From assembly GCA_004794655.1 (NCBI GenBank), contig SMMW01000622.1, positions 5,889,501 through 5,953,500 of the forward strand: a stretch of 64,000 bases of DNA. The letters run 5' to 3'. Within the stretch, counting starts at the first letter, position 1. Each line of letters begins with the position of its first letter. The stretch comes from Marisa cornuarietis. Taxonomy: Eukaryota > Mollusca > Gastropoda > Architaenioglossa > Ampullariidae. The position numbers and the translations under genes were made by a program. Shown piece by piece: positions 10,557 through 19,145 of this stretch. The notes under the pieces are model-generated. The model had not been told where the DNA came from. It made no database searches and saw only the letters and a program-made list of their open reading frames with translations.

Positions 10557-13136
10557 CGATATATTATCTTTGGTTTTAATAAATTTCATGATTTTGTTCT
10601 TGCAATAATTGTGTTGGTAAGATGCTGATAAAAGTAAGAAATGGATAGATATGTATGTTTGACCATATTTTTACTGAATATCATCTTATTTGAGTATTCC
10701 CTGAAAGTTAAAAAATGTTGAAAATGTTAAAAGAACAAGGTATTGATCTAGACTTCCAAAATAGAAATATTTTCACTGTATAAATTACTAGACATTTCTC
10801 ATTAATAGTTTTATATATAATCTTTATTTTTGTTGTCCTATTTTCAAAGATATAAAATAATAACTGACTTCTTGAAGTAGTGACTATATCTTTGAAACGT
10901 TAAATGTATGATACAGCACTGTATGTTTGTTATCAATTAATTCTTAATTGTAATTTGTTTTTTTATAATGAAACTTCATGGGTCTGCAGAAAGGTTTTCC
11001 AGGTCAGTATTTGGAGAGCTGAGGTTACCATGACTGCACAGCAAAGGAAATCTACCAATCAGTCAATACTTGGACGACTAATGATGAAAAATATTTCCTT
11101 TAGGCCTATAAGTATATTGAGTAAATATGCCCCCATATTAGGTTATCGAAAGTGATTATTAAACAAATTTACGTATGGTATATTGAATTTATAATAAAAT
11201 TACCCCTATCGATCGTTTCTGCATAAAATTATAAAGTGTACTAATATATGAATTTAGTAAGTCTTCCGCCGTAAAAAGATGTGTATCAAGTTAATATATG
11301 AAGGCCATGTTTAAAGGCAAAATGTAAGTTGTGTGCATAGTCGTTAATCTTTTGATGTACTTTGAATATTGTATTTGTCTTTGTCTTATGCTGTAAAGGG
11401 TTACGTCACATACCTAAAATAAAGGTCTAGGGGTTATATTTAGACCTATATTGAAATATCACACTACAGATGATAATAAAGTCATTGTCAAAACTTTGAT
11501 AACATAAATCAGCGTTATGCGAAATAGCATTTATTAGTCCCCTCAAGTCTTATGTCAAATTGCTTCGTATTTTATTGCAAGCGAAATATAGGTACTAATC
11601 CTTATTAATTCATCAGGTAAACAGGAGTTGTCTACTCTTGTTTTCCTGGATCCTTCAGCAGGCTGTTGTGAATCCTCAGGAATAATATGACGGTAAAGAG
11701 TTTTGATAGGATCCACTAAAGGGTTTGAACTAGAAAAACTAGACTGCGTTTATTGCAACATATCTAAAGTATAATTGCAACAGCTAGTGATGATCTCAAG
11801 ATTCTGCAGGTGTATGAGCCTGCTGCTGCCTTAATTTATTTCTTAATCTACATGTCACGGATCACCCGCATACACACGACGAGTCATCCGCAGACACGCG
11901 CATTCGTTAACTCAACACAATCAACAAATGACCACTCTGGTGTAGAACGTCCCTCAAAGAGACAAATACTTATTGACCACAAAATTCACAATTTAAATAC
12001 ACAAAGAAATATGCTCAGTACTGCTCTATATAAGGCAAAGCATCAGTAGTTAACACGAGCAGTTAGTCAAACATGATATTTAGCATTTCTTTAAACTCTC
12101 ACGGCTAGACGTAGCCTGAAAATCCCTCTCTTTCTGTAATTATTACGCCGCTCAAGCTGACGTAAACAATAAATAGGCATACACAAGAAGCAATTGTTGA
12201 CAAACAATAGTGTCTAACAGGTATATCAAAACAAAAATATGAAGTAATGTCTTTCAGCGACAGTGCCCTCGGCACCAACACACAAATACTTGGTTCTAAC
12301 AACAGAGTCAGAATGGGTAGCACACCCTAGGCCTTATCACCTCCTCAGTAAGGATAACCTATCCGTCTTACGCGTGCTTAATTTCTTCCCACTCTGGACC
12401 CGAAGCGTAAACACAAAGTTCTCCACTTGACCCTTTTTCTTTTAAAGTTCAAGTTACTTCTTTTTACAAATATTTTAACAACTCCTCCCGTATGAGTTAT
12501 ACAGGGAGGACATCTGGTGCGTCACTCTACCTTAATCAAAGTCTTACTTCGTTGGGGATGTTCTTCTGGTGTTAGATCATCAGCATGACAGCGACAGAAA
12601 AACAAGACGCCCTAACCACCTGGACGGATGGAGCTCTGCTCTGCTCACACGTGAAATAAGGTAAAAACCGAGACTTTCAAGTTCTCGTGACTTCCAGCGT
12701 GGCAGTGTCAAACCAAGGCACACCTGTGTGTCGAACAAAACAATACTCAACTGCTGTACCCCCTTGTACGCTACACTACAGATGGCATAAAATTAAATGT
12801 AACCCAATTTCAAAATTGCTTCAAGACACATTTTTCTTCTAGTTTTTATTCGTGAAGTATTTGTTTTGCTATGAACTTGAGTTTATAATAATTACATTAA
12901 AATGATTTATGTCACTTTAACTTGCTTTAACAAGTGTCTGTATTTTTTCCCACACTTCAGGATTCCCGGGGCCGACCCTCGAATTACTTTGGGGCGCTGT
13001 TGTCATTGGCTATAGGAGACGTTTCTGCACGCAATATCACACCCCATCTGAGGAAAACACCTTAATGGTGACTGGCGGAAAAATGAGAAGAGAAATGAAC
13101 TATTTGAACATCCGTTGCAGAAAAAAGACTTTGTAA
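2790..13136 (+). CDS. Copy 1: shortened paralogue of the main gene's 3' end
   Basis: Eight open exons with matching phases: Cys repeats at 2790, 4478 and 5601; the four-Cys module at 6223, 7074 and 7469; a Cys repeat at 7855; and a terminal exon at 12961. They correspond to main-gene exons at 47269, 51831, 53651, 54295, 55225, 55621, 56007 and 60171. Counterparts of the exons at 47841-50738 (five Cys repeats) are missing. No start codon, signal peptide or N-terminal domain was found between 1360 and 2790. The copy is either the 3' part of a longer transcript joined to copy 0 exons, or a 5'-truncated pseudogene. Every listed exon is free of stops, and the cysteines and furin-type site are kept, which argues against old decay. 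Confidence 0.6.
3213..3283. repeat. 33-bp direct repeat
   Basis: A 33-mer beginning cttaaataatttcttgaatt is present at 3213-3245 and again, unchanged, at 3251-3283. The period is 38 bp, inside an intron. Confidence 0.9.
3842..4310. repeat. Insert-like GC-richer block in copy 1 intron
   Basis: The intron matches 49.5-50.03 kb up to about 3830 and 51.7 kb again from about 4360. Between them is a compositionally different block with two related stretches (acgaccccgtgacc..., acgaccgggcggtgaccctg...), a (CA) run and a short (GATGAT) run at 4309-4332. It may be an LTR or other mobile fragment; no clear termini or coding sequence. Confidence 0.4.
4478..4633 (+). CDS. Copy 1 exon: ephrin-receptor-like Cys repeat
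   Basis: 156 bp, phase 1-1, acceptor ctcttcag. It reads DCTEGQYW...CKDCPMGAYQP...CIQCPYGTTTL...SSCV. A paralogue of 51831-51986, with clear amino-acid divergence. Confidence 0.8.
4634..5600. other. Intron, nothing recognised
   Basis: AT-rich intron between two Cys-repeat exons. Patchy resemblance to 51987-53650. No element or exon identified. Confidence 0.6.
5601..5765 (+). CDS. Copy 1 exon: ephrin-receptor-like Cys repeat
   Basis: 165 bp, phase 1-1. It reads DDCPDGTAYS...CEKCVIGYYRK...CIKCAPGKTTV...RCIDLVE. A paralogue of 53651-53815. Confidence 0.8.
6223..6502 (+). CDS. Copy 1 exon: four-Cys module, part 1, with furin-type site
   Basis: 280 bp entering in phase 1 and leaving in phase 2. 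Key features are IRMQIGDCSNT, ALCATDC and GGC (four cysteines), then the basic run RRKKR-S at 6447-6464, a typical proprotein-convertase site. Partner exon 54295-54574 differs at many residues but keeps all four cysteines and the basic run. A weaker relative is 37496-37727. No Pfam family is recognised; a SEA-like fold is one possibility, but SEA domains do not usually carry this Cys set. Confidence 0.75.
7074..7179 (+). CDS. Copy 1 exon: four-Cys module, part 2
   Basis: 106 bp, phase 2 to 0, acceptor gtcacag. It contains [10 protein letters not shown] and [20 protein letters not shown]. It differs from 55225-55330 at no base that I could see, unlike part 1. Confidence 0.75.
7469..7559 (+). 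CDS. Copy 1 exon: four-Cys module, part 3
   Basis: 91 bp, phase 0 to 1. It reads [20 protein letters not shown] and then GTSC. Same exon shape as 55621-55711 (91 bp) and 41805-41898 (94 bp). Confidence 0.75.
7855..8019 (+). CDS. Copy 1 exon: ephrin-receptor-like Cys repeat
   Basis: 165 bp, phase 1-1. It reads [11 protein letters not shown]...CTPCEMNTYQ...SCKPC...DCT. Only a few bases differ from 56007-56171, one of them changing M to I. A paralogue of 194-358. Confidence 0.8.
8222..8450 (-). mobile_element. LINE 3'-end fragment (copy 1)
   Basis: On the minus strand it reads [17 protein letters not shown] and later [13 protein letters not shown], followed by a short (CATT)-type tail. These match the 3' coding end of the LINE at 30427-32400, with an internal deletion. 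The same fragment is at 56371-56596, so it predates the duplication. It sits where copy 0 has its EGF exon. Confidence 0.75.
8451..11847. other. Long intron, duplicated at 56,597-59,990
   Basis: AT-rich non-coding sequence nearly identical to the copy in the main gene. It contains (TA)n at about 10,520-10,558. A possible small exon after ctgcag at 10,987 ends in a stop within 15 codons and was not accepted. Confidence 0.7.
11848..12780. mobile_element. Solo LTR, 923 bp, with 5-bp target duplication and known empty site
   Basis: The insert (11853-12775) begins TGTCACGG and ends GTACGCTACA, so it has the TG..CA termini of LTR retrotransposons. The 5-mer ctaca flanks it at 11848-11852 and 12776-12780. 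The paralogous site near 59,987-59,997 reads tatctacagatggc with no insert. A TATATAAGG box lies near 12,027. There is no gag/pol coding sequence and no second LTR, so this is a recombined solo LTR. A 5-bp duplication suits a Ty3/Gypsy-type or similar element; the family is not identified. Confidence 0.85.
12961..13136 (+). CDS. Copy 1 candidate terminal exon
   Basis: After a good acceptor (cccacacttcag), the phase-1 frame runs 58 residues (FPGPTLEL..., [24 protein letters not shown]) to TAA at 13134. The phase agrees with the exon at 7855. The equivalent frame is at 60171-60346. Most base differences between the two are non-synonymous, so constraint on this exon is doubtful. It might encode a short C-terminal tail, perhaps originally cytoplasmic. 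Confidence 0.45.
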
Positions 13137-13212
13137 AGATAGAAGATGACATGATCTATATTACGCTCCACTTAATATCTCTGATGAGCCTTTCAAGAGA
13201 CTGCTGCCTTAG

Positions 13213-13218
13213 AATAAA
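13213..13218 (+). promoter_or_regulatory. Candidate polyadenylation signal AATAAA
   Basis: It lies 77 bp after the stop of the copy 1 terminal exon, at the point where similarity to copy 2 breaks off. Copy 2 has its next AATAAA at 60609-60614. Confidence 0.4.
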
Positions 13219-13964
13219 CCTACTCAAATCAGTTAAAAATAATTAAAATGGTCTTTTATAATTTCTAACATATTGCTGAAGCTGTTTATTTTTTTCAATA
13301 TTTTGTTGGGAAGAGTTAAATTATGGCAGTAGGTGATTTTAAAATCAAATTTTGTGAGTTTAAAGATTGTAATGGATTTTTTTTTCTTTTTGTCAGGCAC
13401 TTTCGGCAACTGCCCTGGGACCCAGTATCATCAGGCTCTTTGACATGTAAATAGACATTAGCTCATTGCGGTCACACTGGCTGTTGATCTTTTGCTTTTA
13501 TGCAAATATGATGTAAATAAATTGTTGAATCATGTCTATCTTTTGCCTGCTGGTATTTATCAAGAGTAAGAGAGGGGTGATTGAATGTGTGAAAGATGTA
13601 GTATTGTTTTCTGGTGTGCAAAGTGGTGTAGTGGTGAGAGTGAAAGCTTAATTGGGACAAGGTGAAGGTTGATAAGGAATTTGAATGGGGCTTCTGCAGG
13701 TTTGAATGAGGTATAGCGGCAGGATGGACGAGATATAGGCGCGGGTTTGATGAGGGATGGATGAGTTATAGGGGCGGGTTTGATGAGGTATAGGGACGGG
13801 ATGAATGAGGTATAGCGGCGGGGAAATTACGGGTAGTCCTCCGAAATCCCGAAAGGGGCCGATGCAGATCCCGTTTGCAACCCCCGCCGGGCTAGGAGTG
13901 TGCCAGCCCGTACGGGATGGACTCCTCAGCCCGTAAGGGGCCCAAGAACTCACGCAGGCTGGGT
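13219..13964. repeat. Segment present in copy 1 only, with minisatellite
   Basis: Similarity to copy 2 stops at about 13,211 and resumes at about 13,965, while copy 2 is continuous at 60,421. The extra 750 bp holds imperfect 24-34-bp repeats built on ttgatgaggtataggg-cggg (13,703-13,822) and a GC-rich stretch. Whether it was gained in copy 1 or lost in copy 2 is undecided. Confidence 0.65.
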
Positions 13965-14231
13965 TAACTTTGATGCGGCGTAACCCTCTCAGGCCCTCGA
14001 TCGTCAGTCTCATGCCCTTCATCAAGGCCCTTTAATTAGCCCACTGTCTGTGCTTTTGATACTATCACAGCGTCATATAGCCGCCTTTTTCCTTTTCTCT
14101 TCCAGCGAAGTGTTTGGGTCCCGCCCAGCTTCTTAATTTATTATCACAAGAAATAAAAAATCTTCATTAGATCAGCCCGATTTATTAAATTAAGAGGACA
14201 GCGACATATAGAAGGATTAATAGAATGTGTT

Positions 14232-14264
<33 letters not shown>

Positions 14265-14765
14265 TTATATAAGTGAATATGAGTCTGCATCTATGAATGA
14301 GGAAGAAGAGCAGAAACATTCCCTCAAAAGTTTATCCCTTATTTACATGTGCTTAAATATTTTGATTTATTTGATTACATATGCAGATATGCGTTAAAGT
14401 GCTAGAAGAACGAAAGAACAAATGAGTGAGAAAGAAAATTAGTTCATAACTCGGTGTGTGTATGTGTGTGAAGGTGTGAGTGAGAGAGATTGCATTTAAA
14501 GACAGCCTGGGAACGTGTGTGAATATATATACATTTACATAGTCAAAACTCCTTAGAGGCTTAGAGGGTGAAAGATTAAAAAAATCTTGAATCTTAATAA
14601 GTGTCTCACTGCGCCTGGTGACTGTGTTATGCCGTTCAGTGTAACGATCACAATCACGCTCAATTAGTTGTTTTTTTATGAATCTGGTTGGTTGTTTTCT
14701 GGGCACTTTTTCAAATGAAGTTCTGTTTTGATCTTATCGGTCGATTAGTTTATTTAATAATCCAT
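13965..14765. repeat. Downstream end of duplicon (matches 60,422-61,243)
   Basis: Near-identical to the flank of copy 2, including a (TG)n(AG)n microsatellite at 14,228-14,264. Similarity ends abruptly at 14,766-14,770, where an hAT-like end begins. Confidence 0.8.
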
Positions 14766-14769
14766 GACC

Positions 14770-16044
14770 CAGGGCCGCCGAGAGCCAGCCTGGGCCCCGG
14801 GACAGACGACCTCTCCGGGCCCCTTGGGATTGTAATCGTAAATTATTTTCCCAGTATATAATGTATGTTTACAATTCGATTCTCAATATCTACATTTCAT
14901 TCAGTAACGAAATATAGACTGCAAACATTAGGACAAGTGAACTATCATCTACATCACCACTTGAACATAAAGTTGTTTACACGTGAGTGGTTAGTAACTG
15001 AGGAAAAATTATGTAAAAGGATTAGACTTGTAGCACCCCGCTCCATTGAAAAAAAACCCGAGTAAGGACTGTGAGGTCACGAGGGATGTCAAAACCTCGA
15101 CAGATTAGAAAAACGGCTAGAGCCTAAAGACAGTACAACAATCATTTCCAACAGCCTATTGCAGGTGTGATAAAGATAGCTATTCGCCGTATAGACAAGG
15201 AACGGTGTCGGGCATTACACAAACATAACACTGTCCGCTCGAGTAATAGAGGTCCATACAATACCGGGTGCACCCACTGCCTTCAAATTACACCAGGGGT
15301 GCTTTGCGGGCTTCACGACTCGCAAAAAGTTCGATAATACAATCGAAATGGATTGTTCCTGTGAGCCGAGACTCCACTGCCAGGACTCCTAAGCTGCTTC
15401 ACCGATCTTGGCACATCGTTGACCGCAACAGGTGTAAAACAGGGAAAACAAAACAATGCTTGTTTACCTTTACTCCAAACTAGCCAGTCACGTCCTACAG
15501 TTTCGCCATTTTTCAATTTAATTTGAAGCAGCGAAACTGGAAATGAGCGTCCCAAAGAATCATCCGGAATCATGCTGGTAAATTTGCGGGACCTCGTCGA
15601 ATAGCTTCTTCAATATGATAGGCAGAAGTCGTTTCTGTCTCTAGTAGTCCGACATCAAAGTCATTACAAAGACGAGTCGATGTCGTCTCCGTTAGGAGAG
15701 TTTCCTCTTCTGGTCCTTCGTCTTTGTGCCCCTCTGACAGTAGGACAAGTCATTAGGTCATCTTTAATTACTGAGCAAGCGAGCTCTGGTAGACAGTCGC
15801 TGTTTCCAGCTTCCTGATTAACATCAGTGGATTTTGCTGCTGCTTTGCCTGCTTGGTCACAGTCATCACTGAGCTGATTACAGTTACTAGATGTAGCGGT
15901 AACTCTAGAGGTGAAGCCTACACTCTGTAGCTTTCTTTGACTGACGAGTAACTTTGCTTTTTTGTCGTGCTGCCCTTTCTTTTCTCTTTTGCGCTCCAGA
16001 CTTGTGATGATACATGACAACTGAGGTGTTGTAAGAATTAGCAA
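14770..16044 (-). mobile_element. ZMYM1-like hAT transposon remnant
   Basis: On the minus strand, the frame 16044-15664 contains KREKKGQHDKKAKLL, and the frame 15573-15313 contains FPVSLLQIKLKNGETVGRDW then LVWSKGKQALFCFPC. The second part is the TTF-type zinc-finger signature of ZMYM1/hAT transposases. The two parts are in different frames, and nothing downstream encodes the catalytic or dimerisation domains. The left boundary CAGGGCCGCCGAGAGCC (14,770) looks like an hAT terminal repeat; the other end was not found. A dead N-terminal fragment. Confidence 0.6.
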
Positions 16045-17500
16045 GTAACTGGAACGAACAAAATTAAAATATTTTTATATCTGTATGTGAAGAATTATAA
16101 CGGGGAAAGGGCTGGTCTAATCAGCCTGAGGGGGAAAGGGGAACTCTGTTGGCTCGTCTCATCCACTTTCGGCCTCTCACACCCAGTCACCCGCTAATTC
16201 TCACGTTCACACGCGTACACACTGGTAATCGCGTTCACCCGCGTGTGCAAACAAAACCGACACACAGTCGTACAACATATAAAACTATAATTAATCAGAA
16301 AAGGTAAGGTTAGGTTGAACACATAGACATCAGCTTATACAATACTATTCAATGCCTACGCAGTGGCCAATCAAAAGGCTGGTACAATATGCAAGTGTAC
16401 AGATTCTAAGATGACATATAGATATGGTATACATACCAGAGGACACAGTCCGCCCCTGACCAACGTCCGCAAAACTACTCAGACTGCTCTGGTACAGCTC
16501 CTAGTCGTGGTCACTTAGCCCCGCGCTGGAGTATTGCAGTGTCCTCTGCTACCCGCTCTGGGTCCTCGAATACACCACATGCGCGTTTACTTCCACAGCA
16601 CCCTATCTCCTCGGGTGGTGCGGATGGTTCGTTCTACCGCTTCTGCGTCCCAGTGCACCAGGTACTGAACAACAGCGGTGCACAGTCGAACCGCGGTGAT
16701 AATCCCTTGATTCAGTAGAGTGAGTAGACGGTTCAAGCGGGTCTGGTGGCACAAACTCTTCTCGTCGTTGGCTCACGCCTCTCACTGCCGGCCTGTCGTC
16801 TGCTTCTCTCGTCGTCGGCGAACCCAATCTCTTGATTATCCAACACTCTCTCCTCTCTCTCTCTACAACCCAGACCACAAGTACCAGCAATTAAGTAGTG
16901 ATGTTGTACATCCTAACAGAACGGGTTCTCCTTTCCCAGACTTGCTGCATGTGCCTAACGATCACTCAGAGTGCGACGTCTCTACTGAAAATTGAGGAAA
17001 GGCCTCGAACACAACTCTGTCCAAGCCTAAATGTTACTAAACCACGTGACCCATCTAAACCAAACTGCTTACTTCTGACCTTTCAACTGTCGACTAAACT
17101 ACCCAAGGTACCTACCCAAATCATCTTCTCACGGTCAGTCATTAAGAGCGAAATGATGTCGCGACACCTGTCTAGCTTCGTCGCTCAGCACCGACGACCA
17201 GTCGGTAGCAATGAAACAACCGCCATTGTCCTCCGCGAAGGATACTACTCTTTCAATTAACCTGTGGTTCCTTGCCTTCGGCCACGACCGGTCTTTCTTC
17301 TCAGAGCAGTCCCTTGTTGTGACCCCCTAACCCCCTGCGCCAGGTCCATCCTACCATAAACGACCCTAGTTCCAAGCCCAACTAAGACCAGGGGTGACAA
17401 CCACAATAAAACACGCGGCTCCATCCCCCAAGAACCAACCTTGGTATGGTATTGCCACAGGCAATCACAGTAACTCAATAACTATCCTCGGATATCGATC
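16045..17500. other. GC-richer intergenic block, unassigned
   Basis: Open frames overlap on both strands here (for example 16,603-17,260), which is typical of low-stop composition rather than coding. Repeated wording such as cgttcacacgcgtacacac suggests mobile-element origin, but no termini or protein motif could be placed. Confidence 0.4.
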
Positions 17501-18368
17501 GTTTTGCTCTGGCCTTGAAGCACTGGTTCATGACACTGTATATATCATAATTTATACTACATATAACTGATTTGTGCTTGTCCTTGACGGCAACTACATG
17601 ATTTAAATCAGAGAGCATGTGAGGGTATGTGCATGCGTGCGTGGTGTGCATGGCACTGGCATCAATATAAATCCACACATTTTGTCAAACTCAACTTAAT
17701 TTGACAGGCAGATGGCCAGCATGGGTGGAAGTTGCTGTCATCTTTAGTCATTGGCGTTTAAACTAAAACAAGTCCAACATAATTTGCCTCTACCTTGATT
17801 GTGGGTGTCAAGACAAGGAGCAATTTAATGAAATTATGAAAACGTAGACAAACTAACACTTATGTGAGTTATGTCATAACTCATAGCTCATCTGTAAACT
17901 TTTCTTTTCTTCCCTGATAAAGTCTCAGTGCTTAGTAACTACGAAAAAAACACCCTTGATATCTCTCGCTTACAGGCAACTCGCCAGAGGCGGGCCCCAT
18001 CCTCTCGGTTCACAGGGTGGCCACACATCAGTAACATACCTACCTTTTCACTGTTAATTCCGATTTGCTTGCAGGGCCCACCCGGCGCCCCCTCCCCCCC
18101 ATAGTGACACATAAACCCAGCAATAGACGGTTCACACGCGATAAAATCTTTGGTGTTCAGTGGCCTTCCGGCTCCAGGCTTGTCCAGCGAGAATATGACA
18201 TCGCTGACTACACTTCTCACGACAGGCCCCACTACCCCGAAATTGTATTCTACAGACTTGAAACTCAGCTTCTGCATGTGTAATGCTTGGGTGTTCTGTC
18301 CTTAGACCTTTCTTTAAAAGAAAAAGAAAAGGAGAAAAAAAAATCCACTGACCAAGGCCGGGCCCCCT
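17501..18368. other. Intergenic, nothing convincing
   Basis: A minus-strand open frame (18,277-17,939) of 112 codons has a plus-strand shadow and no recognisable domain. Other sequence is AT-rich. Confidence 0.4.
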
Positions 18369-19145
18369 TCACAGCCGCGGGCCCGGGTAACGGATGACGT
18401 GAGGTGATGTTGGTTTCGCCCACCTTGATGTGATTGGGCAGACTGACGAGCGACGGTGGATGTTTGATATCTTTCTGGTGAAATAATCACTAAAAACTTG
18501 AGGCAGCCGTGAAACAGGGTATTCAGTGGGCAGTGGTGTTGTCGTGCGAAATCTAGTCATTTGATTGCAAATGGCAAATAGCTTCTTGAAGGAGGTGCAG
18601 TTAATTATTTGGCCCTGAAGATATGATGCTTTAACCATGTAAATGCATTTTGCAACCCTTCGCTTTGCGGCATTATAAATTTCTTTGTGGATGACGAGTC
18701 CAGTCTTCCGCCAAACACGTTCAGCTCGCCGGCGCGTGCGCTTCAGGTCACGGAGTTCGACGCGGATCTGTGAATACCAAGGCGCACATTTGGACTGGCG
18801 CATCAGACGTCGAGACACTGGGCGTGGTCATCAACTACTCTACGCAAAACACAGTCAAGCTGCTCAACGGAGAGTGGTTGGAGGAGCGCCATCTGCAGCT
18901 GTGCTTTAAATGCCAGTCTATCAACATTTCTTAATGAGCGAGTGGATCTAAAAACTGGCACCAATGATGGGCATTTGCGATCAAGTTCGATCAATACACA
19001 ATAGTGGTCAGATGAGAGATCGTGGGAAACATCAACTGACTGCACTAAGTAGTCATCAGGTCGATGTATGACCCAGTCCAAGATGTGATCTCTTTTGTGA
19101 GATTTACAAGCCATGTGATCCCTTGCCGTACAGACGTCTTCATGA
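18369..19145 (-). mobile_element. Non-LTR retrotransposon endonuclease fragment
   Basis: The minus-strand frame 19114-18803 reads HILDWVIHRP...[14 protein letters not shown], the C-terminal SDH motif of an apurinic-type endonuclease. It continues in frame 18818-18369 with APWYSQIRVELRDLKRTRRR and LPQVFSDYFTRKI, the linker before the reverse transcriptase. One frameshift lies between them. The family resembles that at 38,580-39,270, in opposite orientation. Truncated at both ends. Confidence 0.75.

Noticed and set aside
10981..11030. Small exon after ctgcag in the long intron (also at 59,159)
   Set aside because: The phase-1 frame meets a stop after about 14 codons and no donor supports it.
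13398..13446. Alternative last exon after tttgtcag
   Set aside because: Only about 15 codons to a stop, found only in the copy-specific segment, and no domain.
16603..17260. Overlapping open frames on both strands
   Set aside because: Mutually overlapping, no motif, GC-rich composition; likely non-coding repeat sequence.
17939..18283. 112-codon minus-strand frame
   Set aside because: No recognisable domain and an equally open plus-strand shadow.
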